A DNA stretch of 64,000 bases from Alkalibacter rhizosphaerae (GCF_017352215.1 NZ_CP071444.1:434001-498000), one strand, 5' to 3'. Positions 34,802 through 42,832 are shown, counted from the stretch's first letter. Notes: generated by a model from the letters alone, not told the origin. Numbers and translations: made by a program.

Positions 34802-35210
34802 GGCCGATTTTGTCCAAAACGGCATTGATGTATTTCGTGGATCCGGCATCCCCAAATTTTGCAATCAGATTCAATGATTCATTGATCACTACTGCTCTTG
34901 GTGTTTCCTTGTGAAAGAGGATCTCATAGGCTGCGATGCGCAATACCGCTGCATCCAGGTTGTTCAACCGATCCATCCTCCAATTGACCAAATGTGCATT
35001 GATTTGTTCGTCCAAATATTCTTTTTCTCGCTGGATCCCGTCGATGATCTCGTTGACGTACTCTTTATCCGGTTCTTTCAGCTGTACCAAATTTCCTTCT
35101 TCCAGCTCCATTTCCAATAGATCCTCCAATGGGATCTTTTCCGGATTGGCTTCAAAACTCAACTGAAATGCTGTTTTCAAAACCATCTCTCTTGCAGTTT
35201 TTCTACTCAA
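34794..35210 (-). CDS. nusB: Transcription antitermination factor NusB
   Basis: NusB binds boxA RNA with S10 in rRNA antitermination. The 138-residue helical protein begins SRKTAREMVLKTAFQLSFE and has the second-half signature NLDAAVLRIAAYEILFHKETPRAVVINESLNLIAKFGDAGSTKYINAVLDKI. Start is TTG at 35210 with GGAGGAG at good distance. It lies behind the asp23 terminator with no obvious promoter of its own, so read-through from asp23 or an unseen promoter must supply it. Confidence 0.93.
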   Translation of the reverse strand: MSRKTAREMVLKTAFQLSFEANPEKIPLEDLLEMELEEGNLVQLKEPDKEYVNEIIDGIQREKEYLDEQINAHLVNWRMDRLNNLDAAVLRIAAYEILFHKETPRAVVINESLNLIAKFGDAGSTKYINAVLDKIGHE

Positions 35211-35238
35211 ACTTACTCCTCCATTCCTTTCGCGGGGT

Positions 35239-35275
35239 AAAAATACCGCCCTTCAGCAAGATCTTGAAGGGCGGC
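35239..35275 (-). terminator. Terminator after asp23
   Basis: Minus-strand stem CCGCCCTTCA / TGAAGGGCGG (35265-35274 with 35246-35255), nine-base loop, then TATTTTTA. The T-tract is imperfect, so partial read-through into nusB is plausible. Confidence 0.85.
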
Positions 35276-35283
35276 ATATATGG

Positions 35284-35643
35284 TCAATCCGTATGTTTCG
35301 GCGTCATTCGGACACCTTCTACATTGACGTTTACCTCCATGACCGTGGCTCCCGTCATGGCTTCTACGGCACTTTTCACCTTTTGTTGGATCTTCTTTGC
35401 AACCTTTTGAATCTGTACACCAAATTCTACGTCGACGGATAGTTCAATGGTCACATCATCGTCCTTCTGCAAGACACGTATGGTTTTCGCATTTTTCTTC
35501 CCAAGCTTTTCCGCTATGCCTCCTGTCAACCCATGATGCAGATTTGCAACACCTTCCACATCTGAAACGACAGAAGCGGCGATCGAAGAGATCACATCTT
35601 CACTGACGATAACATTTCCTTTTACCCGATCTTTATCTTCCAT
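35284..35643 (-). CDS. Asp23/Gls24-family envelope stress protein
   Basis: A 119-residue DUF322/Asp23 protein with the family start GNVIVSEDVISSIAASVVSDVEGVANLHHG and the C-terminal VSAVEAMTGATVMEVNVNVEGV-like segment. Family members (YqhY, YloU, AmaP partners) are small alkaline-shock-type proteins associated with the membrane; the copy next to nusB is usual in Firmicutes and resembles YqhY, linked to fatty-acid synthesis in Bacillus. Start 35643 is set by a TTGGAGGT site. Confidence 0.9.
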   Translation of the reverse strand: MEDKDRVKGNVIVSEDVISSIAASVVSDVEGVANLHHGLTGGIAEKLGKKNAKTIRVLQKDDDVTIELSVDVEFGVQIQKVAKKIQQKVKSAVEAMTGATVMEVNVNVEGVRMTPKHTD

Positions 35644-35680
35644 AGGTTCTACCTCCAACCTTCCGTTTTCGTATAACTCT

Positions 35681-35709
35681 ATTATAGATTTAATTGAGGT
35701 AAAATACAA
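35681..35709 (-). promoter_or_regulatory. asp23 promoter
   Basis: TTGTAT (35704-35709), 17-base spacer, TATAAT (35681-35686) on the minus strand, about 40 bases before the start codon. Confidence 0.8.
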
Positions 35710-35764
35710 ACCTTTCTTCCATCTTTCCCTTCGAAAACCTGGAAATGGTCCCCTTCAGGTTGCA

Positions 35765-36955
35765 CTATGGATACCATCGTCGAACTACGTGATCCGCCGC
35801 TTCATCCAAGAGATGCAGTTGGTTCAAAAAAGTGAAAATAGTGAAACGATCGCGGATGAAGCCTGCATTTGTTACCAATTCTCTCAACAATGTTTTGTCC
35901 ACTTCGTATCCGGAGGGCTCCAAGGACAAACCGATCACATTCAACCATTCTTCTGTTTGCTTTACGGATGGCAGATATGGATGGATCGCTTCCACGATTT
36001 CAGCCGCATCATCTCTTGCCTTGAACACGGGATGGTTCATAAGAAACTCATACAGGCTGCTGACGACCAAGGTGCCAAATGCCACCGTGATTCCATGGGA
36101 GGGAATGATCTTCCCCTTCTCTATGTCTTTCATTACCATATAGTGAGATATCAGGTGTTCTCCCCCAGAGGCCGGTCTGGTATCATCCGCCAGTGACATG
36201 GCGATTCCAGATAGAACGAGGGCATCGATCAATTTTTCGATGGCTTCTCTTTCCCGAAAGGCAATGGCTTCTCCATTTTCAATACAAGCATCTGCCGCAT
36301 CTTCCACCAAAGATACGATATCGTCACACCAGTACTCTCCAGTGACCACTCTGGACAAGGCCCAGTCTGCCAGGGAAGTCTTTTTACCGATTATGTCTCC
36401 AAAACCTGCCTGGATCATCTCATAAGGAGCGCCTGCCACCACATCAAGATCGCCATAAATGGCTGTTACCGGTACTCCTTTCAACGTTTTTTTCGCTCCT
36501 TTGACGACCAGGGAAGATCCGGCTGCCGCATAGCCGTCCATGGATGGCGCTGTTGCAATGCTGATCACCGGACAATCCATACGGCTACCAACAAAACGGG
36601 CGAGATCATTGATGGTTCCGGAACCGATTGCTACGATACCCTTGGTGTTCCGCATCGATTCCATGAGGATGGCTCCTACTGCACGTTCATCCGGGACCAG
36701 CTTCGTATCCATAAATCGAATGACAGAAATGTCGTATCCTTCTTCTCTCAATATGCCAACAACTTGGTCGTTGATCTGCTCGTCCGTATGATGATCCACC
36801 ACCACCAAAAGGGCATTGCCGTCCACCAATCGTTTCACGATGGCGCCGATTTGGTCTGGTTTGAATCCGAAATCCACTTCCTTGATGGGAACAAAATGCT
36901 TTCTTCCACACTCACATTCCAATTCTCTGTTCAACAATTCTTCGTACTTTTTCAT
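35765..36955 (-). CDS. sn-Glycerol-1-phosphate dehydrogenase (AraM/EgsA type)
   Basis: A 396-residue iron/nickel/zinc-type dehydrogenase of the AraM/EgsA family, which reduces dihydroxyacetone phosphate to sn-glycerol 1-phosphate. Visible are the nucleotide-binding AIGSGTINDLARFV, TAPSMDGYAAAGSSLVV with the metal aspartate, and the metal histidines in GGEHLISHYM and IPSHGITVAFG. In Bacillus subtilis araM sits beside the phosphatase gene araL; here too a NagD-like phosphatase gene lies directly upstream. Archaeal-type G1P lipids or phosphorylated polyol metabolism are both possible fates. Start 36955 has AAGGAGGG. Confidence 0.88.
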   Translation of the reverse strand: MKKYEELLNRELECECGRKHFVPIKEVDFGFKPDQIGAIVKRLVDGNALLVVVDHHTDEQINDQVVGILREEGYDISVIRFMDTKLVPDERAVGAILMESMRNTKGIVAIGSGTINDLARFVGSRMDCPVISIATAPSMDGYAAAGSSLVVKGAKKTLKGVPVTAIYGDLDVVAGAPYEMIQAGFGDIIGKKTSLADWALSRVVTGEYWCDDIVSLVEDAADACIENGEAIAFREREAIEKLIDALVLSGIAMSLADDTRPASGGEHLISHYMVMKDIEKGKIIPSHGITVAFGTLVVSSLYEFLMNHPVFKARDDAAEIVEAIHPYLPSVKQTEEWLNVIGLSLEPSGYEVDKTLLRELVTNAGFIRDRFTIFTFLNQLHLLDEAADHVVRRWYP

Positions 36956-36976
36956 TGATAAAGCCCTCCTTGGCAA

Positions 36977-37762
36977 CTAGATTTGATCTTTCATTTCATC
37001 CACAGAATCAAAGATGAAATCCGCCTGGATCGGCGACGCCTGGTAATCTTCCATGGAGGTTTCTCCGGACAACACCAAAACAGAGGTGATACCCAGGTCT
37101 TCTCCCATTTTTATATCCGTGTAGAGCCGATCTCCCACCATGGCCACCGTCGTTTTGTCCAATCCGTAGATCTCCAAAATGGCATCCAACATGTGGGTTT
37201 TGGGCTTCCCGATCACAACGGGTTCCTTCTCCGTAGCTGCTTTTATAAACGCGATCATGGCACCGATGTCCGGCATGAACTTGCCCCCTTCCAATGGACA
37301 GTTGAAGTCCGGATGAGTAGCGATGTAGGGAAGTTCCCGGACGTAATCGCAAGCTGCCCAAAGTTTGTCGTAGGTCAGGGTCGTATCGAATCCAAGGACA
37401 ACACATTCCACATTTTCGTTTCTTTCATTGTATACTTTAAAACCCGCTTTCCGAAAAGACTGTTCCAGGGCTGGGGTCCCAAGCAAAAACAAGTGCTTGT
37501 GATCCGTATGTTTTTTCAAGTAGTGAATGGTAGCGTCTCCGGAAGAAAAAACATCATCTAATGTGGCTTCAATACCCATGTTGGAAAGTTTTCTTACATA
37601 TGCCTCCTTGTCTTTGGAGGAATTGTTCGTAAGAAACAAATAACTTTTTCCTTCTGCCTTGATTCTATGTAAAAATTCTTTTGCCCCTGGTATGAGTTCA
37701 TTTCCAAGATAAATGGTTCCGTCCATGTCCAAAAGAAAGCATTCCACGTTTTTTAAATTCAC
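36977..37762 (-). CDS. NagD/AraL-type HAD sugar phosphatase
   Basis: A 261-residue HAD phosphatase with motif I DMDGTIYLGNELIPGA (nucleophile D12), motif II FLTNNSS, motif III lysine in VIGKPKTHM and motif IV VGDRLYTDIKMGEDLG. The C2 cap is typical of the NagD/AraL subgroup, which removes phosphate from sugar phosphates or glycerol phosphates. The preferred start is GTG 37762 with AAAGAGGTT upstream, giving NLKNVECFLLDMDG; ATGs at 37801 and 37807 lack ribosome sites. Paired with the glycerol-1-phosphate dehydrogenase gene, recalling araL-araM. Confidence 0.87.
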   Translation of the reverse strand: MNLKNVECFLLDMDGTIYLGNELIPGAKEFLHRIKAEGKSYLFLTNNSSKDKEAYVRKLSNMGIEATLDDVFSSGDATIHYLKKHTDHKHLFLLGTPALEQSFRKAGFKVYNERNENVECVVLGFDTTLTYDKLWAACDYVRELPYIATHPDFNCPLEGGKFMPDIGAMIAFIKAATEKEPVVIGKPKTHMLDAILEIYGLDKTTVAMVGDRLYTDIKMGEDLGITSVLVLSGETSMEDYQASPIQADFIFDSVDEMKDQI

Positions 37763-37829
37763 TATAGTAACCTCTTTCCGTATGATTATTGGTTTCTTCA
37801 TATTCATCTTACCACAGGATCTTCCGCTA

Positions 37830-37877
37830 AAACAGAAAACCGCAAAGAACCCAACTCAAGAGTCGGTTCTTTGCGGC
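37830..37877 (-). terminator. Terminator of the polyol PTS operon
   Basis: Minus-strand 12-base stem CCGCAAAGAACC / GGTTCTTTGCGG (37865-37876 with 37840-37851) followed by TTTTCTGTTTT. It lies 32 bases after the dehydrogenase stop and should separate the PTS operon from the phosphatase/dehydrogenase pair. Confidence 0.92.
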
Positions 37878-37908
37878 CTACACATTTTACACTGGCTCGT
37901 TTATTCGA

Positions 37909-39204
37909 TTATCCGATCAATGTTTCCTGCAATTCACGAAGTTTGTAGATCAGTGTTGTCTTGTCCAGTTCGATATCATCATAAGTAATGATCTCGCCTG
38001 TCTTCTTCGGTTTGAGCAATTTGGTATTCTTTGTGATCAGTCCCAATGGAACCGCTCTTTCTGCTTTTGCCGTTTCATACTCTTCGAATGTGCCAAACAC
38101 TGTAAATCCTCCGATGCCATCCAGCATGTCTCCAGCGGCCAGGTCTTTCTTCACAACGGTGATGGTCTCTGCCACCGGTTTTCCAGGCAATGGAACGATG
38201 GTGGGCTCATTGTAGATGACTGCTCTTGCAGCAGACAAGGGAGTTTCCAGGCTGGTCAGATGATATGGTCGGAACAAGACATAATTCGGTCCCGGTCCCA
38301 TGCTCAAATATTGCATTTCATGGTGGATCTGGGGAAGATCTGTCGTAACGATGACAAATACTCCAGGTGCAACTCCGTTGACGTAATCAACGATCTTTGT
38401 ACTGCTCAAGATCCCTCCGTTTTCTTTCAGTTGGAAAATCCCTGGCAATTCATTGACGACAGCAGATGGTCCGTGTCCGCCTCGAACATCCGGGAGATAT
38501 CCAGTGGCATTAGCCATGGCGGTCATTTCCACCATTGTTTTCGTGCCATCTTTGAATGCAGTAAGCATTTTGGGGCTAACGCCGCTGTTGATGGCTTGCT
38601 CCCGTACGGTATCCGGGTTGCATCCGGCTACGACCGGGTTGTTTTTGCCTTTTCCGATGGCGACGATGTCCATTCCCATTCCATCGGCAAAATCATACAG
38701 TTCCATAACGGCACCAGGCTCGTCTCCGGCAGATCCGGTATATATGACGCCTGCATTATCCGCCATTTTTTTCAAATAAGCGCCAATAACCACGTCCGTT
38801 TCCACATTAAGCATAACGACATGCTTTTTGTTCATGATGGCATCAATGGCGATCTTTGCGCCAACATCCGGTACGCCAGTCGCATCCACAACGACATCCG
38901 TCAAGTTTGCTGCTGCAGGGATATCTGCATTGGCGGATGCCACGTATTTGCCTTGTTCCATGGCAACATTTGCTTCCGACAACAGGTCGGTGACCACGAT
39001 CTCGTCTCTGGCGATACCGGTCAGTGTGTAGGACTCAATGGCGTTATCCACATTGATGTCAACAACGATGGCCGGGATCATGCCTTTCATTTTCATGATT
39101 TGGCTGACCATGCCCTTTCCCATTTGCCCTGCTCCCACCAAACCCAGTTTGATCGGCTTTCCTGCTTCTTCCAACGCTCTCAATTTGCGATTCAAATTCA
39201 ACAT
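37909..39204 (-). CDS. COG4091-type NAD(P) dehydrogenase with SAF domain
   Basis: A 431-residue oxidoreductase. The N-terminal Rossmann fold has GLVGAGQMGKGMVSQ at about residues 21-35; the middle resembles the homoserine dehydrogenase NAD-binding family (VVVDATGVPDVGAKIAIDAIMNKKHVVMLNVETDV); the C-terminus (about 345-410) fits an SAF domain (VVKKDLAAGDMLDGIGGFTVFG). The enzyme is the last gene of the PTS operon, in the place where sorbitol-6-phosphate dehydrogenase would be expected, so it probably oxidises or rearranges the imported polyol phosphate. Substrate unknown; true homoserine dehydrogenase activity is unlikely. AAGGAGG precedes ATG 39204. Confidence 0.82.
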   Translation of the reverse strand: MLNLNRKLRALEEAGKPIKLGLVGAGQMGKGMVSQIMKMKGMIPAIVVDINVDNAIESYTLTGIARDEIVVTDLLSEANVAMEQGKYVASANADIPAAANLTDVVVDATGVPDVGAKIAIDAIMNKKHVVMLNVETDVVIGAYLKKMADNAGVIYTGSAGDEPGAVMELYDFADGMGMDIVAIGKGKNNPVVAGCNPDTVREQAINSGVSPKMLTAFKDGTKTMVEMTAMANATGYLPDVRGGHGPSAVVNELPGIFQLKENGGILSSTKIVDYVNGVAPGVFVIVTTDLPQIHHEMQYLSMGPGPNYVLFRPYHLTSLETPLSAARAVIYNEPTIVPLPGKPVAETITVVKKDLAAGDMLDGIGGFTVFGTFEEYETAKAERAVPLGLITKNTKLLKPKKTGEIITYDDIELDKTTLIYKLRELQETLIG

Positions 39205-39216
39205 TTCGTTTCCTCC

Positions 39217-39570
39217 TTAAAAGATAATGATACTCGATCCGATCTCGATTTCCGGTACTCCGTCACCTTTCAAATGAACCGTTCCCGGCAATTGAGGTTC
39301 TTCTGCTCCGTCAAAACGCAGGGAACAATGTCCCATGGTTTTTAGTGTGTGATTTGCTTCATCTCCGACAGCAGTGACAAAATATTCCTTGCCGGCAATA
39401 TCCATCAAATCTCCAACTTGTACTTCCGAAGCCAACTCCGAAATTTCATGCCATACAGAAATCTCCTTCAATTCCGCCGGGGCGTTCTCATTAAATATGA
39501 TGAGCATGTTTTCCGACAAGAAATCCAACGCCATGTCTCCGAATCCGGTGACTTTTACATTGTACTTCAT
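39217..39570 (-). CDS. PTS glucitol/sorbitol-type EIIA
   Basis: A 117-residue SrlB-like EIIA. It has the family framework FLSENMLIIFNENAPAELKEISVWHEISEL, with the histidine of VWHE as probable phosphorylation site, then FVTAVGDEANHTLKTMGHCSLRFDGAEEPQLPGTVHL. It accepts phosphate from HPr and passes it to the EIIB part of the neighbouring subunit. AAAGGAGG precedes ATG 39570. It is separated from the EIIBC gene by about 210 bases holding a hairpin and a small palindrome. Confidence 0.9.
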   Translation of the reverse strand: MKYNVKVTGFGDMALDFLSENMLIIFNENAPAELKEISVWHEISELASEVQVGDLMDIAGKEYFVTAVGDEANHTLKTMGHCSLRFDGAEEPQLPGTVHLKGDGVPEIEIGSSIIIF

Positions 39571-39589
39571 AGCAATCCTCCTTTGTTTT

Positions 39590-39603
39590 TTGACCTTTGT
39601 CAA
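39590..39603 (-). promoter_or_regulatory. Palindrome TTGACAAAGGTCAA before the EIIA gene
   Basis: A 14-base inverted repeat TTGAC-AAAG-GTCAA sits directly upstream of the EIIA ribosome site. It contains a TTGACA hexamer but no -10 follows. It could be an operator or a chance feature. Confidence 0.35.
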
Positions 39604-39739
39604 CGCTTCTATCCACTTATGCTCGACTGAGCTTGAATTACGATTTTATGATCCACTATATGTATGTATACCAAATTCAGGCATTTATTTTCGATTTTAA
39701 AATTAACAAAAATTCTATGTATCCTATCCCCTAAAATAG

Positions 39740-39768
39740 TGAAGAAAGAAGGTGCGGCAAGCCGCACC
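39740..39768 (-). terminator. Intra-operon hairpin between EIIBC and EIIA genes
   Basis: Minus-strand stem GGTGCGG-CTTG-CCGCACC (39762-39768 with 39751-39757) followed by TTCTTTCTTC. It could be a leaky terminator or an mRNA-stabilising hairpin that sets subunit ratios. The following 140 bases to the EIIA gene contain no gene that I can support. Confidence 0.6.
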
Positions 39769-39784
39769 GTTTTCTTTCCATTTT

Positions 39785-40765
39785 TTAAAACAATCCAAAG
39801 CTGAACAAAAATGCGATCACTACGGAAATTGGTCCGGTGATCAATCGGGAGAACAATACGGCCGGAACTCCGATTTCAACGGTTTCAGGAGTTGCTTCTC
39901 CCAAACTCAAACCTACAGGTACAAAGTCGCAACCAACTTGCGGGTTGATGGCAAACAATGCCGGCAAAGCGTATTGAGGAGGAATGTTTCCTTTTCCAAT
40001 TTCAACGCCCAAGAACACGCCGACTACCTGTGCGATTACAGCACCTGGTCCCAAGATCGGCGACAGGAACGGCAATGCGCAGACAATACAAACGATCAAC
40101 AGTCCTATCAGACTTCCTGATATAGGAGCAATGGCTTGTGCAATGATATTACCGATACCAGACTCGGAAATGATACCGATCAACATGGATACGAATGCCA
40201 TGAAAGGCAGAATGTTGTTGATGACCATTTGAACCGTTTGCTTTCCTGCTGAGAAGAACTTGTTTACAACGCCTCCAACAGATTTACCCAGTCGTACGAT
40301 CAGACCGCTTTTCTTTTGATTGCCTGCAGCCGCGGATGCAGCGGCTTTCGGTGCATCTTCCGTTGCCTTCGCTGCTTGACTGACGGTTGCTCCTTCGTCT
40401 GCCAATGTTACGTTTTCCACTTTGACTCCGGATACGTAAATGTCTTCCTTGATGTATTGCGCCAGCGGTCCAGATTGGCCTACGGGCGTCAAGTTGACGG
40501 TGTACACGCCTTTTTTGGGATAAACACCACAACGGGCGGTGCCGCCACAGTCTACAACGGCAACAAACACTTCTTCATCCGCTACAGTGGTAGCGAAACC
40601 ATCCACGACTCTGGCACCAGAAAGCTCTGCGATTCTTTGCGATACTGGGTCGATGCCTCCTCCGGTGACGGACAATACTACATTTCTTTTTTCATCAGGT
40701 TTGATGACCAACGGGCCACCCCAACCAGCTTTTCCTTTTTCAAGTCGAATTGCATTATAAGCCAT
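39785..40765 (-). CDS. PTS glucitol/sorbitol-type EIIBC
   Basis: A 326-residue SrlE-like subunit. The cytosolic EIIB domain (about 1-130) carries the phosphocysteine region VDCGGTARCGVYP (C73 and C79; C73 is the likelier site). An Ala/Lys linker (about 131-160) leads to an EIIC part with four or five membrane helices (ILPFMAFVSMLIGIISESG, LLIVCIVCALPFLSPILGPGAVIAQVVGVFLG). It works with the separate EIIC gene upstream to import and phosphorylate a polyol. AAGGGAGGCGG precedes ATG 40765. Confidence 0.9.
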   Translation of the reverse strand: MAYNAIRLEKGKAGWGGPLVIKPDEKRNVVLSVTGGGIDPVSQRIAELSGARVVDGFATTVADEEVFVAVVDCGGTARCGVYPKKGVYTVNLTPVGQSGPLAQYIKEDIYVSGVKVENVTLADEGATVSQAAKATEDAPKAAASAAAGNQKKSGLIVRLGKSVGGVVNKFFSAGKQTVQMVINNILPFMAFVSMLIGIISESGIGNIIAQAIAPISGSLIGLLIVCIVCALPFLSPILGPGAVIAQVVGVFLGVEIGKGNIPPQYALPALFAINPQVGCDFVPVGLSLGEATPETVEIGVPAVLFSRLITGPISVVIAFLFSFGLF

Positions 40766-40766
40766 A

Positions 40767-41291
40767 TTATTCCGCCTCCCTTCTGGACATCATCATGATG
40801 GTGATTCTCTCAGTTACGATACCGCGAATGAGTATTACGATAAGTCCTACGATCAGATATCGAACCGCCAACTCGGAGATCCCCAGTCCCAATTGAGTGA
40901 TCCCTTGAGAAATACCCAACCATACGAACAACTCCCCTGCATTGGCATGGGGGAACAATCCGGTGATCGGATGTACGAAAGATACAGCAGCATCATAGAA
41001 TGCAGGCTTGTATTTTTCCTCCAAAAACTTCCCGAAAGTGTAAGCCATCGGGTTGGTCAGAAAGAACACAGCAAGAAACGGGAAGACGGTGTATCTTGTA
41101 AAGAAATTGCCCGTCATTTTCTTGGCAAAGCGCTCGACCTTCTCCTCCCCAACGATCATGATGATGGAATTGACGAAGGTGATCAACACGACCAAAGTCG
41201 GAATGATTCCTGTGACCAATCCCATGAAGGTAGCTCCACCGGCATTGAACAAACCGATAAAACCTTCAGCTAAACCAGCTAAAAAATCCAT
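40767..41291 (-). CDS. PTS glucitol/sorbitol-type EIIC
   Basis: A 174-residue SrlA-like membrane subunit with about four helices. The pattern FIGLFNAGGATFMGLVTGIIPTLVVLITFVNSIIMIVGEEKVERFAKKM and TNPMAYTFGKFLEEKYKPAFYDAAVSFVHPITGLFPHANAGELFVWLGISQG is characteristic of glucitol-family EIIC. AAGGAGG precedes ATG 41291. A small hairpin (41319-41336) lies in the 60-base gap after gutM. Confidence 0.9.
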   Translation of the reverse strand: MDFLAGLAEGFIGLFNAGGATFMGLVTGIIPTLVVLITFVNSIIMIVGEEKVERFAKKMTGNFFTRYTVFPFLAVFFLTNPMAYTFGKFLEEKYKPAFYDAAVSFVHPITGLFPHANAGELFVWLGISQGITQLGLGISELAVRYLIVGLIVILIRGIVTERITIMMMSRREAE

Positions 41292-41318
41292 CTAATATCC
41301 TCCTTGTTGATATATTTA

Positions 41319-41336
41319 ACAGAAATTTCTTTCTGT
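41319..41336 (-). other. Intercistronic hairpin upstream of the EIIC gene
   Basis: Perfect minus-strand stem ACAGAAA-GAAA-TTTCTGT with a GNRA tetraloop, 20 bases before the EIIC ribosome site and without a T-tract. Probably an mRNA-processing or stabilising element. Confidence 0.5.
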
Positions 41337-41350
41337 CATTAACCAGAATT

Positions 41351-41788
41351 TTATTCAGTAACGGAATCTGTTGATGTTTCATCTTCTAATGCTTCCAAGT
41401 CTGCCAGTTTTTTTGCTTCCAATTGTTCCATCATAGTGGTAATGGCGGTCTTGACCGCTTTTTTCAATTGCTCGCTCTTGATTTTTTTTACCCAGGGATC
41501 TGTCTCAAAAACATTTCTTCCATCAAAATCATGGATCACCTTGAATTTGTGCAAGACGGTCCTTCCCAACATGCAACGGGTTTCCAAAATGTTCCCGTCC
41601 GGATCCAGGGCCATCATGACGATACAGCCAGGTTTGAAACCACCCTTGGCCTGGCCGACCAGCATGTCGCCGATCATCCGTATTTCTTTGGCGTTCTTTT
41701 GATAGTTTTTTATCTGAAAAAAAGTCATGCCGCCTTGAACGACCATCATTCCGAAAAAGACAAATACCAGTTTTACCATATTATCCAT
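41351..41788 (-). CDS. gutM: GutM-family glucitol operon activator protein
   Basis: A 145-residue protein with one N-terminal membrane helix (MVKLVFVFFGMMVVQGGMTFFQI) and a cytosolic GutM domain (IGDMLVGQAKGGFKPGCIVMMALDPDGNILETRCMLGRTVLHKFKVIHDFDGRNVF). GutM proteins accompany glucitol PTS operons and act as auxiliary activators, although the mechanism is not well defined. It begins ten bases after the SorC-type regulator gene; the C-terminus is acidic. Confidence 0.87.
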   Translation of the reverse strand: MDNMVKLVFVFFGMMVVQGGMTFFQIKNYQKNAKEIRMIGDMLVGQAKGGFKPGCIVMMALDPDGNILETRCMLGRTVLHKFKVIHDFDGRNVFETDPWVKKIKSEQLKKAVKTAITTMMEQLEAKKLADLEALEDETSTDSVTE

Positions 41789-41798
41789 TTGAAGAACT

Positions 41799-42752
41799 CT
41801 ACCCTCTTTCTACCAGTGCTTTGGCTACTCCTATATCGGTTATCAAAACGTTTATTATTTTAGTTTTAACGACACCGCAGATCGCGTCCATTTTGCTCAT
41901 GTGTCCGGCGACTCCTACGCGGATCGGGGTCTTTTTGATGTTTTCCAGCGTTACGCCGATGACCCGGTCATTGGACTCGAATCCCTCACCATTTCCATCT
42001 TTATCCACAAAGATGTTGCAAACGTCGGCAACGGCTCCCTTATCCTGGATCTGGGCGAGTTCTTCGTGATTCAAAAATTCTGCGATCATTTTTACTGTAG
42101 ACTGCAGAGAAGAACTACCGATCCCCATCAAGGCCACATCCAGTTTCTCTGTTAAGGACAACACATTTTTGATCCCTGGATCTTCCACCAGCATGCGCTT
42201 GTTCTCAATACGTTCCACCATCGCCGGTGCATGAAGTATTTTTGCATCCGCCTTGAAAACCCGGGCAAAATTTAGAGCGATGTTGTTTGTTTGGATCTTG
42301 GGGATGTATTGTCCATTTCCCCCAACCATGGGAACAAATGTGTAGTCGTTGATCTTGTTGTTTTCGATGTATCGGGGGATCTCTGCCAAGGTAGTACCGC
42401 TAGAAACACCCACCAGCATTCCCGGTTTCAAGATTCGATTCAAATACTTGGCGGCTTCTCGTGCTATGGCCCGCTTTATTTCCCATTCATCGTCCGATTC
42501 CACATCGGCGATGATGACTTCCATGAGTCGGTATTTTTTTTCCAGTTCCTTTTCCAGCCAAAGGATCTCTTCCGGATAGGGGGTGTTGATTTTATATTCA
42601 ACGATGCCAACTTCCTTTGCATAGTTGATGATGCGAGATACCGTTGCTTTTGAAATGCCCAGTCGATCTGCAATTTCGTTTTGCTTAAGATTTTCCTCGT
42701 AATGCATTTTCACACAACGGACGATCAACCGCAAATCATAACGATATTCCAT
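41799..42752 (-). CDS. SorC/DeoR-family sugar-binding transcriptional regulator
   Basis: A 317-residue regulator. The N-terminal HTH (residues about 8-55) reads LRLIVRCVKMHYEENLKQNEIADRLGISKATVSRIINYAKEVGIVEYKI; the C-terminal sugar-binding domain contains LKPGMLVGVSSGTTLAEIPRYI and GIGSSSLQSTVK. It is the first gene of the PTS operon and probably senses the phosphorylated polyol or a product. Start 42752 follows GGTGA at good distance. A near-consensus promoter lies at 42804-42832. Confidence 0.9.
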   Translation of the reverse strand: MEYRYDLRLIVRCVKMHYEENLKQNEIADRLGISKATVSRIINYAKEVGIVEYKINTPYPEEILWLEKELEKKYRLMEVIIADVESDDEWEIKRAIAREAAKYLNRILKPGMLVGVSSGTTLAEIPRYIENNKINDYTFVPMVGGNGQYIPKIQTNNIALNFARVFKADAKILHAPAMVERIENKRMLVEDPGIKNVLSLTEKLDVALMGIGSSSLQSTVKMIAEFLNHEELAQIQDKGAVADVCNIFVDKDGNGEGFESNDRVIGVTLENIKKTPIRVGVAGHMSKMDAICGVVKTKIINVLITDIGVAKALVERG

Positions 42753-42803
42753 TTCACCAACTCCCTGAAACAAATTTCATACTCTGATATTGATTTCATC
42801 TAC

Positions 42804-42832
42804 ATGATAACTTGTAAAAACCCTCTTGTCAA
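42804..42832 (-). promoter_or_regulatory. Promoter of the polyol PTS operon
   Basis: TTGACA (42827-42832), 17-base spacer, TATCAT (42804-42809) on the minus strand. Downstream, ATGAAAT occurs twice 19 bases apart in the leader (about two helical turns), a possible regulator site. Confidence 0.85.

Noticed and set aside
37909-39204. Assignment as homoserine dehydrogenase for threonine synthesis
   Set aside because: The SAF domain and position at the end of a polyol PTS operon without other threonine genes argue against it.
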